Positions 1 to 9,900 of a stretch of 64,000 nucleotides of DNA are shown one piece after another (within the stretch, counting starts at the first letter, position 1; the number at the start of each line of letters is the position of its first letter). The DNA lies in NCBI GenBank assembly GCA_012932865.1, contig SAXG01000044.1, positions 310,001-374,000 on the forward strand, in the 5' to 3' direction. The DNA comes from Amylostereum areolatum (taxonomy: Eukaryota > Basidiomycota > Agaricomycetes > Russulales > Stereaceae). The notes beneath the pieces are model-generated. The model was not told the DNA's origin and searched no databases. It saw only the letters and a list, made by a program, of their open reading frames with translations. The translations under genes were made by a program, and so were the position numbers.

Positions 1-1
1 C

Positions 2-520
2 TTCGCTCAAAGTTACCCAGCGCCTCATAATCCATGGTGGTCGGTCTCCATCCACGGGCTCCCCCCGCCCCCGCCCCCACCCTTCCTCCCAGAAGCGCAC
101 CAATCCGGCCAGTCCAGCGCACTGCCGACGACCATCGATACCATCCGACGCCCCGACAGAGTCCCAGCACGACTCACCGCCCAGGGCGCACCACAAGCTA
201 CCATGAGGAGGGGCCCGTACAACGTGTACAATGCAGGGCCCACGTCGCTCGGACAGGTGTACCCTGCACTGCGCCTGGGGCGGGGAGCACGGCGCACGGG
301 CGCGATGTCCGGCAGCGATGCGGGGAGTCACACCACCAATCGTGGAGACCTGGCATGGTTCTGCGAGGGATGCAGCAGGGGGTTTAAGAGGAAAGCAACT
401 TACGAGAGACACATGAAGACGGCGGGGGCGCACTCTGAGGCGCAGTTTTGGTGTCCGGTGTGTTGGAAGGGGTTTACCAGGAAGGATGCTTTGATGAGGC
501 ATAGCAGGAAGTGCCTCTGA
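2..520 (+). CDS. C2H2 zinc-finger protein, 3' end only
   Basis: The reading frame is open from the left edge of the window to a TGA at 518-520, so the 5' end lies outside. The last ~172 residues are visible. They comprise a proline-rich low-complexity stretch (a run of seven prolines near position 60), then two zinc fingers at the C terminus. Finger 1 is C-x2-C-x12-H-x6-H. Finger 2 is C-x2-C-x12-H-x3-C, with Cys replacing the last His. A disordered body ending in a two-finger DNA-binding module is common in fungal transcription regulators, so a nuclear DNA-binding role is inferred. An internal ATG at 203 could be mistaken for the start. I favour the longer frame because it stays open and has the same Pro-rich composition. 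The target is unknown. Confidence 0.6.
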   Translation, partial: FAQSYPAPHNPWWSVSIHGLPPPPPPPFLPEAHQSGQSSALPTTIDTIRRPDRVPARLTAQGAPQATMRRGPYNVYNAGPTSLGQVYPALRLGRGARRTGAMSGSDAGSHTTNRGDLAWFCEGCSRGFKRKATYERHMKTAGAHSEAQFWCPVCWKGFTRKDALMRHSRKCL

Positions 521-1768
521 ATGTAGAGGGGTTCCGTGGTCCGTGGTCCGTCGATGTCTCCTGGTTTGTGACACCTTTCTCCCGCCCGTTCTCCCGGTTT
601 TCCGACTCGATCGTTAGTACAACTGTATAGGAATCCATCGTTTGTTTATATGAGGCGTCATTGGCCTCGTTTACTTGAGTATGAGTACGTTGGCGGAGCT
701 TGACGTGTCGACGGGAGGGAGGAAAGCGGTCGTAGAATCTATCATCGTGCGGGTCCTTATGATATACTCTGTGCATGCGGTGATGGAAATTTTCTTCGAC
801 GCGCGTGCGTTCCTTCGTCCAATATTCATATGCGACACCCGGGGAGTGGAAAACGCACGGGGCGAATGGCTGGGCTGACAAGCATCTGTACACGCTGTCA
901 ATGAAGGTTATTTGCGCAGTAAAGGAAATGAACGTTAGCATTCAGGATAACTGCGCATGTGCCGTACATACCCCAAACGTCAGAAACCACCGTGTTGGAC
1001 GCATAGCCCTGAAGCAAGCACGTCCGATCGAGAAGCGAACATGAAGCAGAGGGCTCCTCAGAACACACTGGCGGCCTCAACAGTCTCCTCTCTTTCTACA
1101 CGTTCGATACAAGTTTTAACCAAACTCGCATAGAGACGTGTAGAAACGGTGGAGTCCGTGGGGACTGCCAGTGGGCTTTGACGATGCACAACAGAAGGAC
1201 TGACAGTGATAGACTAGGAAGGTGTCAGCGCAGCAGCGATGTCATGGATGTGAGGCCTCGTGGTTTGAGTGACTGTTGGGTCAATTGTCTGGGTTGAGTT
1301 GCTGTCAGTGTCAAGAGTCGCAGTGATATGACGGGGAAAGGGACAATTGGTTGGAGACTCGCGTGGTCGTTCGAGATCAAGCAAGACGCGAAGCTCGTCC
1401 TAAATCGCGGTCCGGGTCCGTCTTGAACTTTCACAGCACGTGACGTTCGTAAATTCTCCAGTCAAGCTTCAACTGACGCACTGTGCAGCCTGAGTTGCAG
1501 GGCACCGTTGGTCCCGGTCAACTACTCAGTACTCAGCGCTCAGCTAAAATGACATGGTAAACTTGTGCTATACACAGTCAATACACAGTCAATGTCGGTC
1601 ACGCTAAGAATCACAAGGGAAAAGGTGATGCAAAACATGCAAGGAGATCAGAACAGCTTCCGTGCTCTACAATCCCACATAACCGTGATACGGAGACACA
1701 CCGGCCTTAGATAGTAGATACAACCACCATGTGTGCTGATACGAAAATGAAAATAGCACGGAAGAACC
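521..1768. other. Gene-less stretch
   Basis: About 1.25 kb between the zinc-finger gene and the convergent iron-transporter gene. It contains only short overlapping open frames with no recognisable motif and no consistent splice structure. It presumably holds the two 3' UTRs. I see nothing else in it. Confidence 0.5.
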
Positions 1769-2857
1769 TCACGCCTTGGGCTCCATGAGTGCGACGATGC
1801 CATACGCTGCACCCGCTGCAGCGCCACCAACAAGCAACGTGGATACCGCGCCCCATATGTAACCGCCAGCTCCTCCACCTGCGCCCGTGATACGTGCCTT
1901 TACCGCGCCGAAAATGAGAAGCACGATGCCGGTGAAGATGCAGGAGTATATGAGAGCAACGTGAGCTCGTGCGATGAAGAAGTAGGGGAGGAGGGGGATG
2001 AGACCGCCGAGTAGGTAGCCCATGCCGATGGTCAGCGCGGAGAGGTAAAGACGGCGAGTGGGGACCTCCTCTGCAGAAATGATTAAGTTAGGTTCAAGGT
2101 ACGAAGAAAGAGGGCGCACCGAGACCCTCGCCGAATTTGAGCAAGAAAGCGGTGACGCCAACGTCTTGACTCCACTTGAGAAGACCGCCAGATTCTTCGT
2201 CTTCGCTAGCACTTGCACTCGAGCTTGCCGTGCGAGAGATGGCATGCTCTCCCATTTCGACCTCCATCAAGTTGTGGGCGACCTGGCGCGAAACCTTTTC
2301 CTCGACGCCGACGGGTCCCAACACTGCATGTACCTCGCGTTCCATTTCTCCGTCGCAAGAGCGGAGGACGCGGGCATTTGTCTGACGGCGGAGGTAGCGG
2401 TAGTGGTCGCGTTCGGCTTGAGAGGCCAAGAAACCGCCGATGCCCATGGAGATCGCGCCAGCAATGAGCTCGGCAACGCCGCCCAGGACAACTAGTTTTG
2501 ACTCCCCAAGGGAGGAAAGGCCGGCGGTGAGGGCAAATGGGACGGTGAGACCGTCTGAGAGGCCGATGACGCTGCAGGAAGAATGTGAGTATAGGGGAAA
2601 GCTCAGGCTGAGGGGGCTTACATGTCACGGACGACGTCGGGATCGACGAGCTCGCGTTCATCGTCGCCCTTGAGCTCTTTGCAGCACACACCGTCGCGTT
2701 CTGATTGGTGTCGGGAGCATTTGGCGGGTAGAGGGGTTGGAACGGAAGGTTCGGCGGAGTCGCTGATAGCCCACACGGGAGGTTTATTGCCTGAGGGAGC
2801 AGCTTCTGAACGCGAAGGAAGACGAACAGATGCACCGTTAGGCTGTGGTGAAGACAT
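1769..2857 (-). CDS. CCC1: Vacuolar iron/manganese transporter, CCC1/VIT1 family
   Basis: Three exons (2622-2857, 2120-2571, 1769-2070) with introns of 50 and 49 nt give 329 residues, close to yeast Ccc1 (322). The N-terminal ~75 residues are polar and cytosolic. Exon 2 opens with the family signature VIGLSDGLTVPFALTAGLS (first membrane helix), then a small-residue helix and the charged stretch ASQAERDHYRYLRRQ characteristic of the VIT cytoplasmic metal-binding domain. Exon 3 carries the last three helices, rich in Gly/Ala, and ends MEPKA. Family members are H+ antiporters that load Fe2+/Mn2+ into the vacuole. The first in-frame ATG (2857) is taken as start; upstream frame continues without ATG. 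It is transcribed divergently from the LDB17-like gene across a 430-bp gap. Confidence 0.9.
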
Positions 2858-3287
2858 GATGAGAGGAGGAGAAAAGGTCGAGGTGTTGGCGGCGGCGGAA
2901 GAGAAAACGGGAGGATGGCCAGTCTCTGTCAACTGTCAACCAGTGAAAGCCACCGTCAACGTCATCACCGGGCCGGTGCACCCGATCGGTGTTCCGCCCG
3001 GCCTCAGGCTCGCCTCCGTCCTCCTCGACCTCGTTCTGCTCTGGCCGTGGGGGACGTGCAGAACGGTCCCGGACGACGAACGGCATATATACTCTTGCAG
3101 ATATCTGTCAGACAACGGTCTCGCACCCTCTCGATCTTCGCCGCGGAAACGTTGATCTATGTAAATACCCGTGGGAATATATTGTCTGGTTTTTCTCCTC
3201 CACAGCTCTCGCCGTCACTTCTCATCCTCGTATTCACGGTTTCGCCTTCACTTTGTCCGCTCCTCGCCACGCGCATGCACTTTTCCC
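2858..3287. promoter_or_regulatory. Divergent intergenic promoter region
   Basis: 430 bp between the CCC1 start (minus) and the LDB17-like start (plus). A TATA-like ATATATA lies near 3084-3091, and a pyrimidine-rich stretch sits just upstream of the plus-strand ATG, as is usual in fungal promoters. No operator could be identified. Confidence 0.4.
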
Positions 3288-5578
3288 ATGGACGCAATCA
3301 GCATAACCTATATCATCGACCACGCTCAACAGTTTTGGGCAGGCCAGTCAACAATAGCCTTTTGCCTTCTCATACCGTTAACCTGGTTCACCTTTCAGAA
3401 CTCGATGACATTCTTCGCATTCCCCCTAACGCCACACTCTCTTCCCTCGACTACTCTCTTAAGCGTTTCGTCTCCTTCTGCGCTTCGTACCATGGTCAGC
3501 TATTCTCCCGTGCTCGTTTCTCCTCGCACGTGGCGTCCGCTGACCATTCCTCGTCAGAACAATTCCTCCAAAGTCCTATGCAACTCGAGCATGCCTGCGA
3601 TCTCCTCCTCGTCTCAGAACTCTTTACCTTTCACTCCGAACGCATGTGCGTGATTCTCTCAGACGAAGCCATCTCTGTGCGTCGTCTGAATCCCGTCTTG
3701 CGTCCCACTGATCCGTTCCCCTTCAGGATACCGATCCTCATCACCAACTCATTCTCTATAATATCCTTCTCCTCCACGGCCGTCAAAACCCCAGCTTCTT
3801 CCGATCTTACAAACGATGGCAACCCATCTTTCCTATGTTAATGGATCACGTCCTCGTAGACATCGACCCTGACCTCGACGACACTTACTCCGGTCACTCC
3901 GCGGGATCCAGTTCTGACTGGAAGAGTCTCGCAATACCCATCGAAGCCAAGCTCCGCTCTCTTGCCGTTCGTCTGCTCTATGAAGCTTTAAGGGCGTCCA
4001 AACTTTCAATACAAGAACTCCGTGCGTTCTTGCGTCCAACTTTCCTTGCGACCGCTCACGCGTCCCTGCAGGTGTATCTGATGACCCTTTCATCGACCGC
4101 CTGTTCGATCTCGTAGAGCAGACTCGTGGTATGCAAGATGAGACGTTCAACTACTCCGTTATCAAGCTCCTGGTGAGTTTCACACAGGCGCTCATTCGGC
4201 TCGATGCTTACACCGGTACAGGTGGCGCTCAACGAACAGTTCATGGTCGCCGCCCTCAAACCCGGGCACGAACGAGCGACATCCGATGACACTGCCGCGA
4301 AAGGCGGCGACAACCGTATACTGCAAGTGCTCATGCGTCGCCTCAACACCTGCCAGACGTTCGGGGAAAACATGATCTTCATGCTCAACCGCGCAGGTGA
4401 GTATATGCTACGTATCTCCGAACGTTCGCTCACCGGTGACGTCCAGGTCGAAGCCCAGAAGATCTCGTTATGCAGCTTCTGGTGCTCAAGCTTCTTTACA
4501 TACTGTTTACGACAAAGAGCACGTGTGAATTCTTTTACACCAACGATCTATGCGTTCTCGTCGACGTTTTTCTCCGTGAACTGAACGACCTCGACGATGA
4601 TTCTGAATCGGTACGTCTAGCCCTCACCTTCTTCTTCGCATAGCTTGCCGACATCTAGCTCAGCTCCGTCACACGTATCTGCGTGTTCTCCACCCTCTAC
4701 TCACCAAGACCCAACTCCGTCAAATGCCGTACAAGCGTCCTCAGATCGTCCGGGCCCTTGAAAGCCTGATCGAACACCCCGAGATCCGCGATGTGTCCCC
4801 TACCACCAAGCGTCTCGTCGAACGATGTCTCGCGGGCGACTGGTGTGTCCAGCTGCGCAAAATCCACCTTCACCCCAAAGGCAAAGAACATCTCTCCGAC
4901 GAGGACCCTTCGCGCACAGCGAGCCCCAGCAACGACCGCGTCGCCCAACAACTTCTGTCACCCATTCTTCCCCACCAGAAGTCCAGCGCAACCGTGCAAC
5001 GCCAAGGCTCCCTCAAAGGCAGCCGTAGCGTCGAGAACCTCAATGTGCGTGCGAAAGCCCGCGGCGTCGATGCCCTCCGCAAGCCGGCCAACGACAGCAC
5101 ATCGAGCCTTCCTGGCGTTGCCGTCACGACAGCACCAACCAAGAAGCACCGCGAGCGCGGGGGGTCAGGCGCCGGCCCAGACAGCATGACCTACCGTGTC
5201 GAAGTTATAGCGGCGCACCGCGCCAACTCCCTCGGGACGGCTATCGACGGGTTGGTCTCTCCCTCTCACGCACACCCCGTCCCCACCAACATCACGTCCA
5301 AATCGGCACCGGATGTCACCCCCGTCGTCGAACCCATGTCGCCCTCCATGACGTCGGTGTCGTCCGCCGACTCGCGACGCTCGTCCGTCACTGCTACCTC
5401 GATGAGCGACGCGAGTTCGACACCGACGATGAAGAAGCCTCGTCGATCTGCCCCGCCGCCCCCGCCGAAACGCAGGAAGCCGCCCGCCGTTCCCGTCCCT
5501 ACCACAAACGACGGGGTCACGTTCACGACGATCGCCTCGTCCAAGTCGACCCCCACTGTCGCGCGTGCGAGGCCGTGA
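3288..5578 (+). CDS. LDB17: Ldb17/Dip1/SPIN90-family Arp2/3 activator (LRD domain)
   Basis: Seven exons (3288-3342, 3399-3676, 3727-4021, 4072-4172, 4222-4396, 4447-4610, 4664-5578) sum to 1983 nt, 660 residues, all phases consistent. The N-terminal two thirds match the SPIN90/Ldb17 leucine-rich domain: [23 protein letters not shown], a [16 protein letters not shown] stretch, [18 protein letters not shown], and [17 protein letters not shown]. Members of this family activate Arp2/3 without a pre-existing filament and seed actin at endocytic patches. The C-terminal ~270 residues are disordered and end in a polyproline/basic segment ([11 protein letters not shown]) suited to SH3 partners. Intron 1 must start GC (position 3343) to give WAELDD; the nearby GT at 3347 breaks frame. 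Exon positions are my own placement. Confidence 0.88.
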
Positions 5579-6168
5579 CGGGTGGGCGGCATTTTTTGCT
5601 CGTTCGGTTTCGCTCTTCTCTCCTTATCGTCCTCACATGTACCATACAGTACTCGTCCGCATCATACCATTTTCTTACCCACTTCGACCTTCTTCCCGCA
5701 TTACAATACATGGATATCGCTCAGGACAGCCTACAGCCCTGCTCGCATCGCTCCCTTACTTGTACCATCACCTGTACATAATACCTCGTCGACTTTCGAG
5801 GACGTCCGGTACGTCGTCGAGGGGGCGACCGGGAGTTTCTCCCGAAGTTTCCAGTACTCTATCAACATGTCGAATAGTGAGTGTGGAGCGTCTGCTTTAT
5901 ACCCCTGCGCTGTGCCCTGCTGCGTGGAATCGTCGGGCCCACATGAACGATGGTCTTTCGAGTCAGTGGTTGTACACAGGCGAGTCACGGCGATAACGAC
6001 TCCGGGAGCGACTCATGCGCCCTGCGGTTCCATCAGGAGGCTGGCCGTGTATAAAGATGCGGGAAACGGGTCCAGAAAGGCGCATCGACGAGGCGCGCTT
6101 TGTCGAGAAACACAGCGAGTGTCCGCCACATCCAGTTCACGCATCGCATCCTCATCCGATCCAGAAAT
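5579..6168. promoter_or_regulatory. Intergenic region with TATA box for the GNAT gene
   Basis: 590 bp holding the 3' UTR of the LDB17-like gene and the promoter of the acetyltransferase gene. A clear TATAAA at 6050-6055 lies about 115 bp upstream of the ATG at 6169. No other coding signal is convincing. Confidence 0.5.
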
Positions 6169-6777
6169 ATGTCGTCCACTACTAACCCCACCACCACCAA
6201 GACAGCTTCAATCTCCCTCCGCTCCCCCACGCTTCCCCTCGAACTCCGCCTCGCCATCCCCTCAGATGCCCTCGCCGTCCTCGACATCTTCACCAACCCG
6301 GTCAACACCGAGCACGACCCCGTCATCTCCGAATCCCCCACCTGGACGCTCGAAAAGGTGCAAGCCCGCATCGCGCAATGGACCGCCGAAGCCTCCGTCC
6401 CGCTGCCCGGGCGCGTGACGCTCGTCGCCGCGATCGAGGGCACGGTCGAGGGCGTCGGCGGGATGGGACACATCGCGACGGCGGCGGACGGGAAGCGGAC
6501 CGGGGATGCGGGCATCATGCTCAATAAGAGCGTGCGGAGGCGGGGATACGCGACGGAGGCGATGAGGCTCACGATCGCGTACGCGCTAGAGGAGATGGCG
6601 CTCGACGCGGTGACGGTGACGATGCTTGCGGAGAACGTGGGGATGGTGGCCGTGATGGACAGGATGGGCTGGGTAGGGGTTCGGGTTGAGGAGGGCGAGT
6701 TTGGGAAGCCGGAAATTATGTATAAGATTACGCCCGAGCAGTGGAAGGAGAGAAAGGCCAGGAAGGGCTCTGTGTAG
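6169..6777 (+). CDS. GNAT-family N-acetyltransferase
   Basis: A single intronless frame of 202 residues, starting at the first ATG after a TATA box. It fits the GNAT fold in order: an N-terminal strand followed by LRLAIPSDALAVLDIF, the motif D/A region LVAAIEGTVEGVGGMGHI, and a diverged acetyl-CoA pyrophosphate loop VRRRGYATEAM (Q/RxxGxG/A type). The loop is followed by a helix, then VTVTMLAENVGMVAVMDRMGWV, which resembles the RimJ-like 'N..S..v..k.GF' segment. It therefore resembles the RimJ/RimL-like subgroup that acetylates N termini or small amines. The substrate cannot be told from sequence. The gene lies between unrelated genes. Confidence 0.85.
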   Translation: MSSTTNPTTTKTASISLRSPTLPLELRLAIPSDALAVLDIFTNPVNTEHDPVISESPTWTLEKVQARIAQWTAEASVPLPGRVTLVAAIEGTVEGVGGMGHIATAADGKRTGDAGIMLNKSVRRRGYATEAMRLTIAYALEEMALDAVTVTMLAENVGMVAVMDRMGWVGVRVEEGEFGKPEIMYKITPEQWKERKARKGSV

Positions 6778-7103
6778 TACTTACGATGATCATCTGTACA
6801 TGCCCTCGCTTGAACATGATTTTCAGCCGTCAGTATGTCATAGAAATCTTATCTCGTTAGCCAAGCTGGCTCTGAAAATGCGATTCGACCTGTAGGGGGT
6901 CAAGGTGGAATGTTCTTCTCATCTTCAAAATGGTTGTGATGTGTTTCCTCCTTTAGGGCGGTGAGATAGCTGGCATGGGTAATAACTATTCGTTGATTAG
7001 ATTCAATGATAACCTACACCCCTTTCTCGAAGAGACGAGAAAACTCGGTACCCAAAGCAGAACGGGCAAAATCGCGAATATACGGCGTGAACGACGTACG
7101 AAC
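6778..7103. other. Convergent 3' regions
   Basis: 326 bp between the ends of two convergent genes. I see only presumptive 3' UTR sequence. Confidence 0.4.
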
Positions 7104-7984
7104 CTATCTCGCGCCCCACGGTAATCGCTCGATCTCCCCGGTGCCCCGAATGATAGCGACTAGTGCATCTTCCATCCAGTCTTCCCCGGTCCGCCACTCC
7201 CCCGCAAGCCCCCAACCCTGGACGGTAGCCACGGCATTCTCAAGCCGGCGATCCATCCCGAATCTCTCCCAAGTTTCGTCGTCGTCCACATCAACGTAAC
7301 CTTTCTGCAGATCCATGAGGTTGTAATGGACGAGCATCTCGAGGTCGGACTCGAGGCGGCCGCGAGCGGGATCGGATTTGGGGTAGGCAGTCATCATGCG
7401 GAGTATGGAGGCGTAGATGGCGGACACGCGGGGTGCGAGGAGAGAGTAGGGAGACCGGTCGTCAAGAAAGAGTTCGCGCGGAGAGAAGGCGGGAAATGAC
7501 AGAGGGAAGAGGTGTAGGTAGCGCACGCTTGAAGGGCGGGTGGATGGAGTGAGACGATAGAGACGGCCTTTCGTGTGGAAATCGCCTTCGGTTTTTGAAA
7601 GAATACGGTGTGGGGGGGAGATAGGCAAGCACATGTTCACGAGGAGGTCGGAGGCAGTGTCGAATTGGTCGTCAGCGACGACATAGGTGAAGTGCTGTGA
7701 ATGAGATGTAGGTGAGTGTGCGAACGATCGAGTCGAATACGTACCTTGGGAATGAGCGGGACATTCAACCGCCTAAATAGAGAGGTTCCCCATTCGATGA
7801 GTTCGATGCCAGCACTGGCGAGACGGCGGAGGGCGTGGTCGACGAGTACCTCCGGCGCCAGCTCTGGTGGCTCGGGAGAAGGCGTGCAAGATTTGTCGGG
7901 AGAGGGTGTGTAATATTTATCGGGCAGATGAAGGGTGTAGTACGTTGGTGGAGGCTCCATAGCGGTAATTGTCATTGTGGCCAT
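7104..7984 (-). CDS. Conserved protein of unknown function
   Basis: Two exons (7745-7984, 7104-7694) joined by a 50-nt GT-AG intron give about 276 residues. The first real ATGs are at 7984 and 7975; farther upstream the frame only has TTG. The N terminus is a Pro/Tyr-rich linker. It is followed by a segment with alternating hydrophobic pattern (LASAGIELIEWG, then HFTYVVADDQFDTASDLL) that resembles the substrate-handling half of nucleotidyltransferase-fold proteins. No catalytic Gly-Ser...Asp-x-Asp motif is present. The gene is head-to-head, 201 bp apart, with a gene (8186-9382) that does carry such a motif, so the pair may share a promoter and ancestry; that is inference. I do not recognise a named family. 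Confidence 0.6.
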
Positions 7985-8185
7985 CGTGGCGAGGGCGAGG
8001 GGAAGAAAGAGCAAAGTGTGCAGTGAGTAGGACAAGGATGGAGCCAACTTTTGTCCAGCTCGGAGTCAAGAGCATTGCCTCCTGCCGGGCGGACCATCGT
8101 TCTCCAAACACGCGCAAACAACTCCCCTCCCCCGCATCCCGGCCCGCTCCCTCTCTCCCAACTTACTTTTACATTGGCACCCACA

Positions 8186-9382
8186 ATGGCTCTCATATCC
8201 ATATCTTCGTCTTTTGAACACCACAAAGCAGCCGCTCGAGTCCTCTCGGAACGGTTTGTGCTTAAAATATCATGTGGTCTTCCACATTCATCGTGGTTCA
8301 CGCTACAGCCTGACGGAACTTGACTGCGACCATGCCTACATCGGCGGGTTCGCCTGGTCTCTGCTCGACAGCGTTAGGCCTACCGAGATATGTCCTGTCT
8401 ATTCACGCCACTCCTTCGCTTGTTGACGCTTTCTGGATCTACGATATCGACGTCCTTATTAGACCTAGGGAAGGCGTTAAGGTCATGGACCTTCGCGCCC
8501 GCATCGGAGAACTCGACATCCACTTTGCTCAACTTGGAGTCAAGTTCTATTTCATACAGGTCGGTCATCCTCTTCCTCAGTTATTCTAGATTCAGGACTG
8601 TTGCTTGCTGCTGCGAATGGAATAAAACTTGCGCGTCACGCGTTATACTCGAATTCAACAACACGCACTTCTAGCAACCTGATCCTACACAACCTGGCGA
8701 CGAGGCTGTGCGGAAAGGCAAAAACAACGTCGCCGTTGAGACTCTTCTTGCTGGAGAAATCGGTCTTCCCAAGGTGATAGAGCCCAAGTATACCGTGCCC
8801 GGCGAAGGTAAGACCTCACTCCCTTCGATTGTCCCGCCCGACCACGAGCTTGAGCTAGAAATCATCATCCTGCATCCTTGTATCCTCATCCTCACCAAAC
8901 TAAAACGGTGGTCGACTCAACGCACATCTACGTGGCCCAAGGCGCTGCGCAAGAACTTGACGGACCGCCAGGATATCAAGTACCTCATCCAATGGCTGGC
9001 GGAACACGACCTGAAGATCGAGTTCGACAGCTACATCGGCAAGTCGAAGCACGACCTCCTGCGCATGGTGGGCCTGTTCCATGACAGGCTGCTGGAACAT
9101 GAGGGCCCGCTGATGGAGACGTTGAGGCTTGTGATGTACCCGGACGACTGGGAGGCTATGACGGGCTTGCCGCCGATAGAGGAAGAGTCGCTGCTCCCAC
9201 CGACGGACGTAATCGAGGAGACGCGACGCGACGAAGACATGCAGTCCCGTAGCAGCGTGTCTCAGGAACCTGACCTCGACCGATTGCGTGGTGGAGACGC
9301 CCGTTCGCTCGGGTCCTCGGATACGTCGAATTGCCTGCGAGATGGGCAGAGAGAGGAGATAGTATGTAGTGGGGGCACGTGA
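8186..9382 (+). CDS. Nucleotidyltransferase-fold protein (MNT/AbiEii-like)
   Basis: Five exons are proposed (8186-8253, 8309-8387, 8443-8559, 8675-8807, 8859-9382), 306 residues. The core is AYIGGFAWSLL...RPTEDIDVLIRP, the Gly-Gly ... Asp-x-Asp pattern of the DNA polymerase beta superfamily. It is followed by KNNVAVETLLAGEIGLP, then HPCILILTKLKRW and a Leu-rich helix. The C-terminal ~70 residues are charged and disordered. Enzymes with this fold transfer nucleotides to small molecules, RNA or protein; the substrate here is unknown. The exon 2/3 junction only reproduces the DID motif if an AT-AC intron (8388-8442) is removed. A GT-AG alternative (8392-8468) keeps frame but deletes the catalytic aspartates. 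The intron 8560-8674 is placed less surely. Confidence 0.65.
8388..8442 (+). other. Putative AT-AC intron
   Basis: 55 nt, starting ATATGTCCTG and ending GATCTAC. Removal joins RPTE to DIDVLI in phase 0. A TTGAC branch-like motif lies about 20 nt before the 3' end. Its length equals that of neighbouring introns. Confidence 0.5.
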
Positions 9383-9900
9383 AAGCGGGTTAGATGGTAA
9401 CCAGCCCTGTACAAAGTGCATCTGCTCGCGCTCCTCCTGCAAACGCCCTGGTCTCCAAATACATGTGTACTCTTTTCTCGTGCATGCCCGAGCTTCGACT
9501 GATCACGTCGGTCTGGGACCACAACCGCCCGTCGTCGGCGACCCGGACGCGCTGAGAGCGAGGCGAGCCAATGCGAGAGCAGCACAAGACGCGTTCTGAT
9601 AGCGTCCGCCAACGCCGCGATGGCAACGACCAGGCCCTTCCCCGTCCAACGGAGTCCCCCTGGGAATTCATTATTCATTATGCATTACGGTCTATCCGCA
9701 GGTCCCTCTCATCTTTACCCCCCTCTCTCCCTTTCCCCTCTTCTGTCGCAGGTCCGCTCGTTCGCAGCCAGTCTGCAGTCCATTCTTTTCCTTTCCTTCG
9801 TTCTTTCTCCTCCGGCAGGATCCCCCGCCTTTCCTCACCACCCTCCAACTCTTTTCCAGGCGATGCTCTTTTGACTTCTTGCTATTTTCACCCTTGGTAA
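9383..9900. promoter_or_regulatory. Intergenic, pyrimidine-rich promoter region
   Basis: About 520 bp. From 9700 to 9870 the plus strand is dominated by C/T runs, typical of strong fungal promoters, directly upstream of the ATG at 9901. There is no gene in it that I can support. Confidence 0.4.

Noticed and set aside
3347..3398. Canonical GT-AG intron 1 for the LDB17-like gene
   Set aside because: Breaks the reading frame into the LDDIL motif; the GC donor at 3343 restores it.
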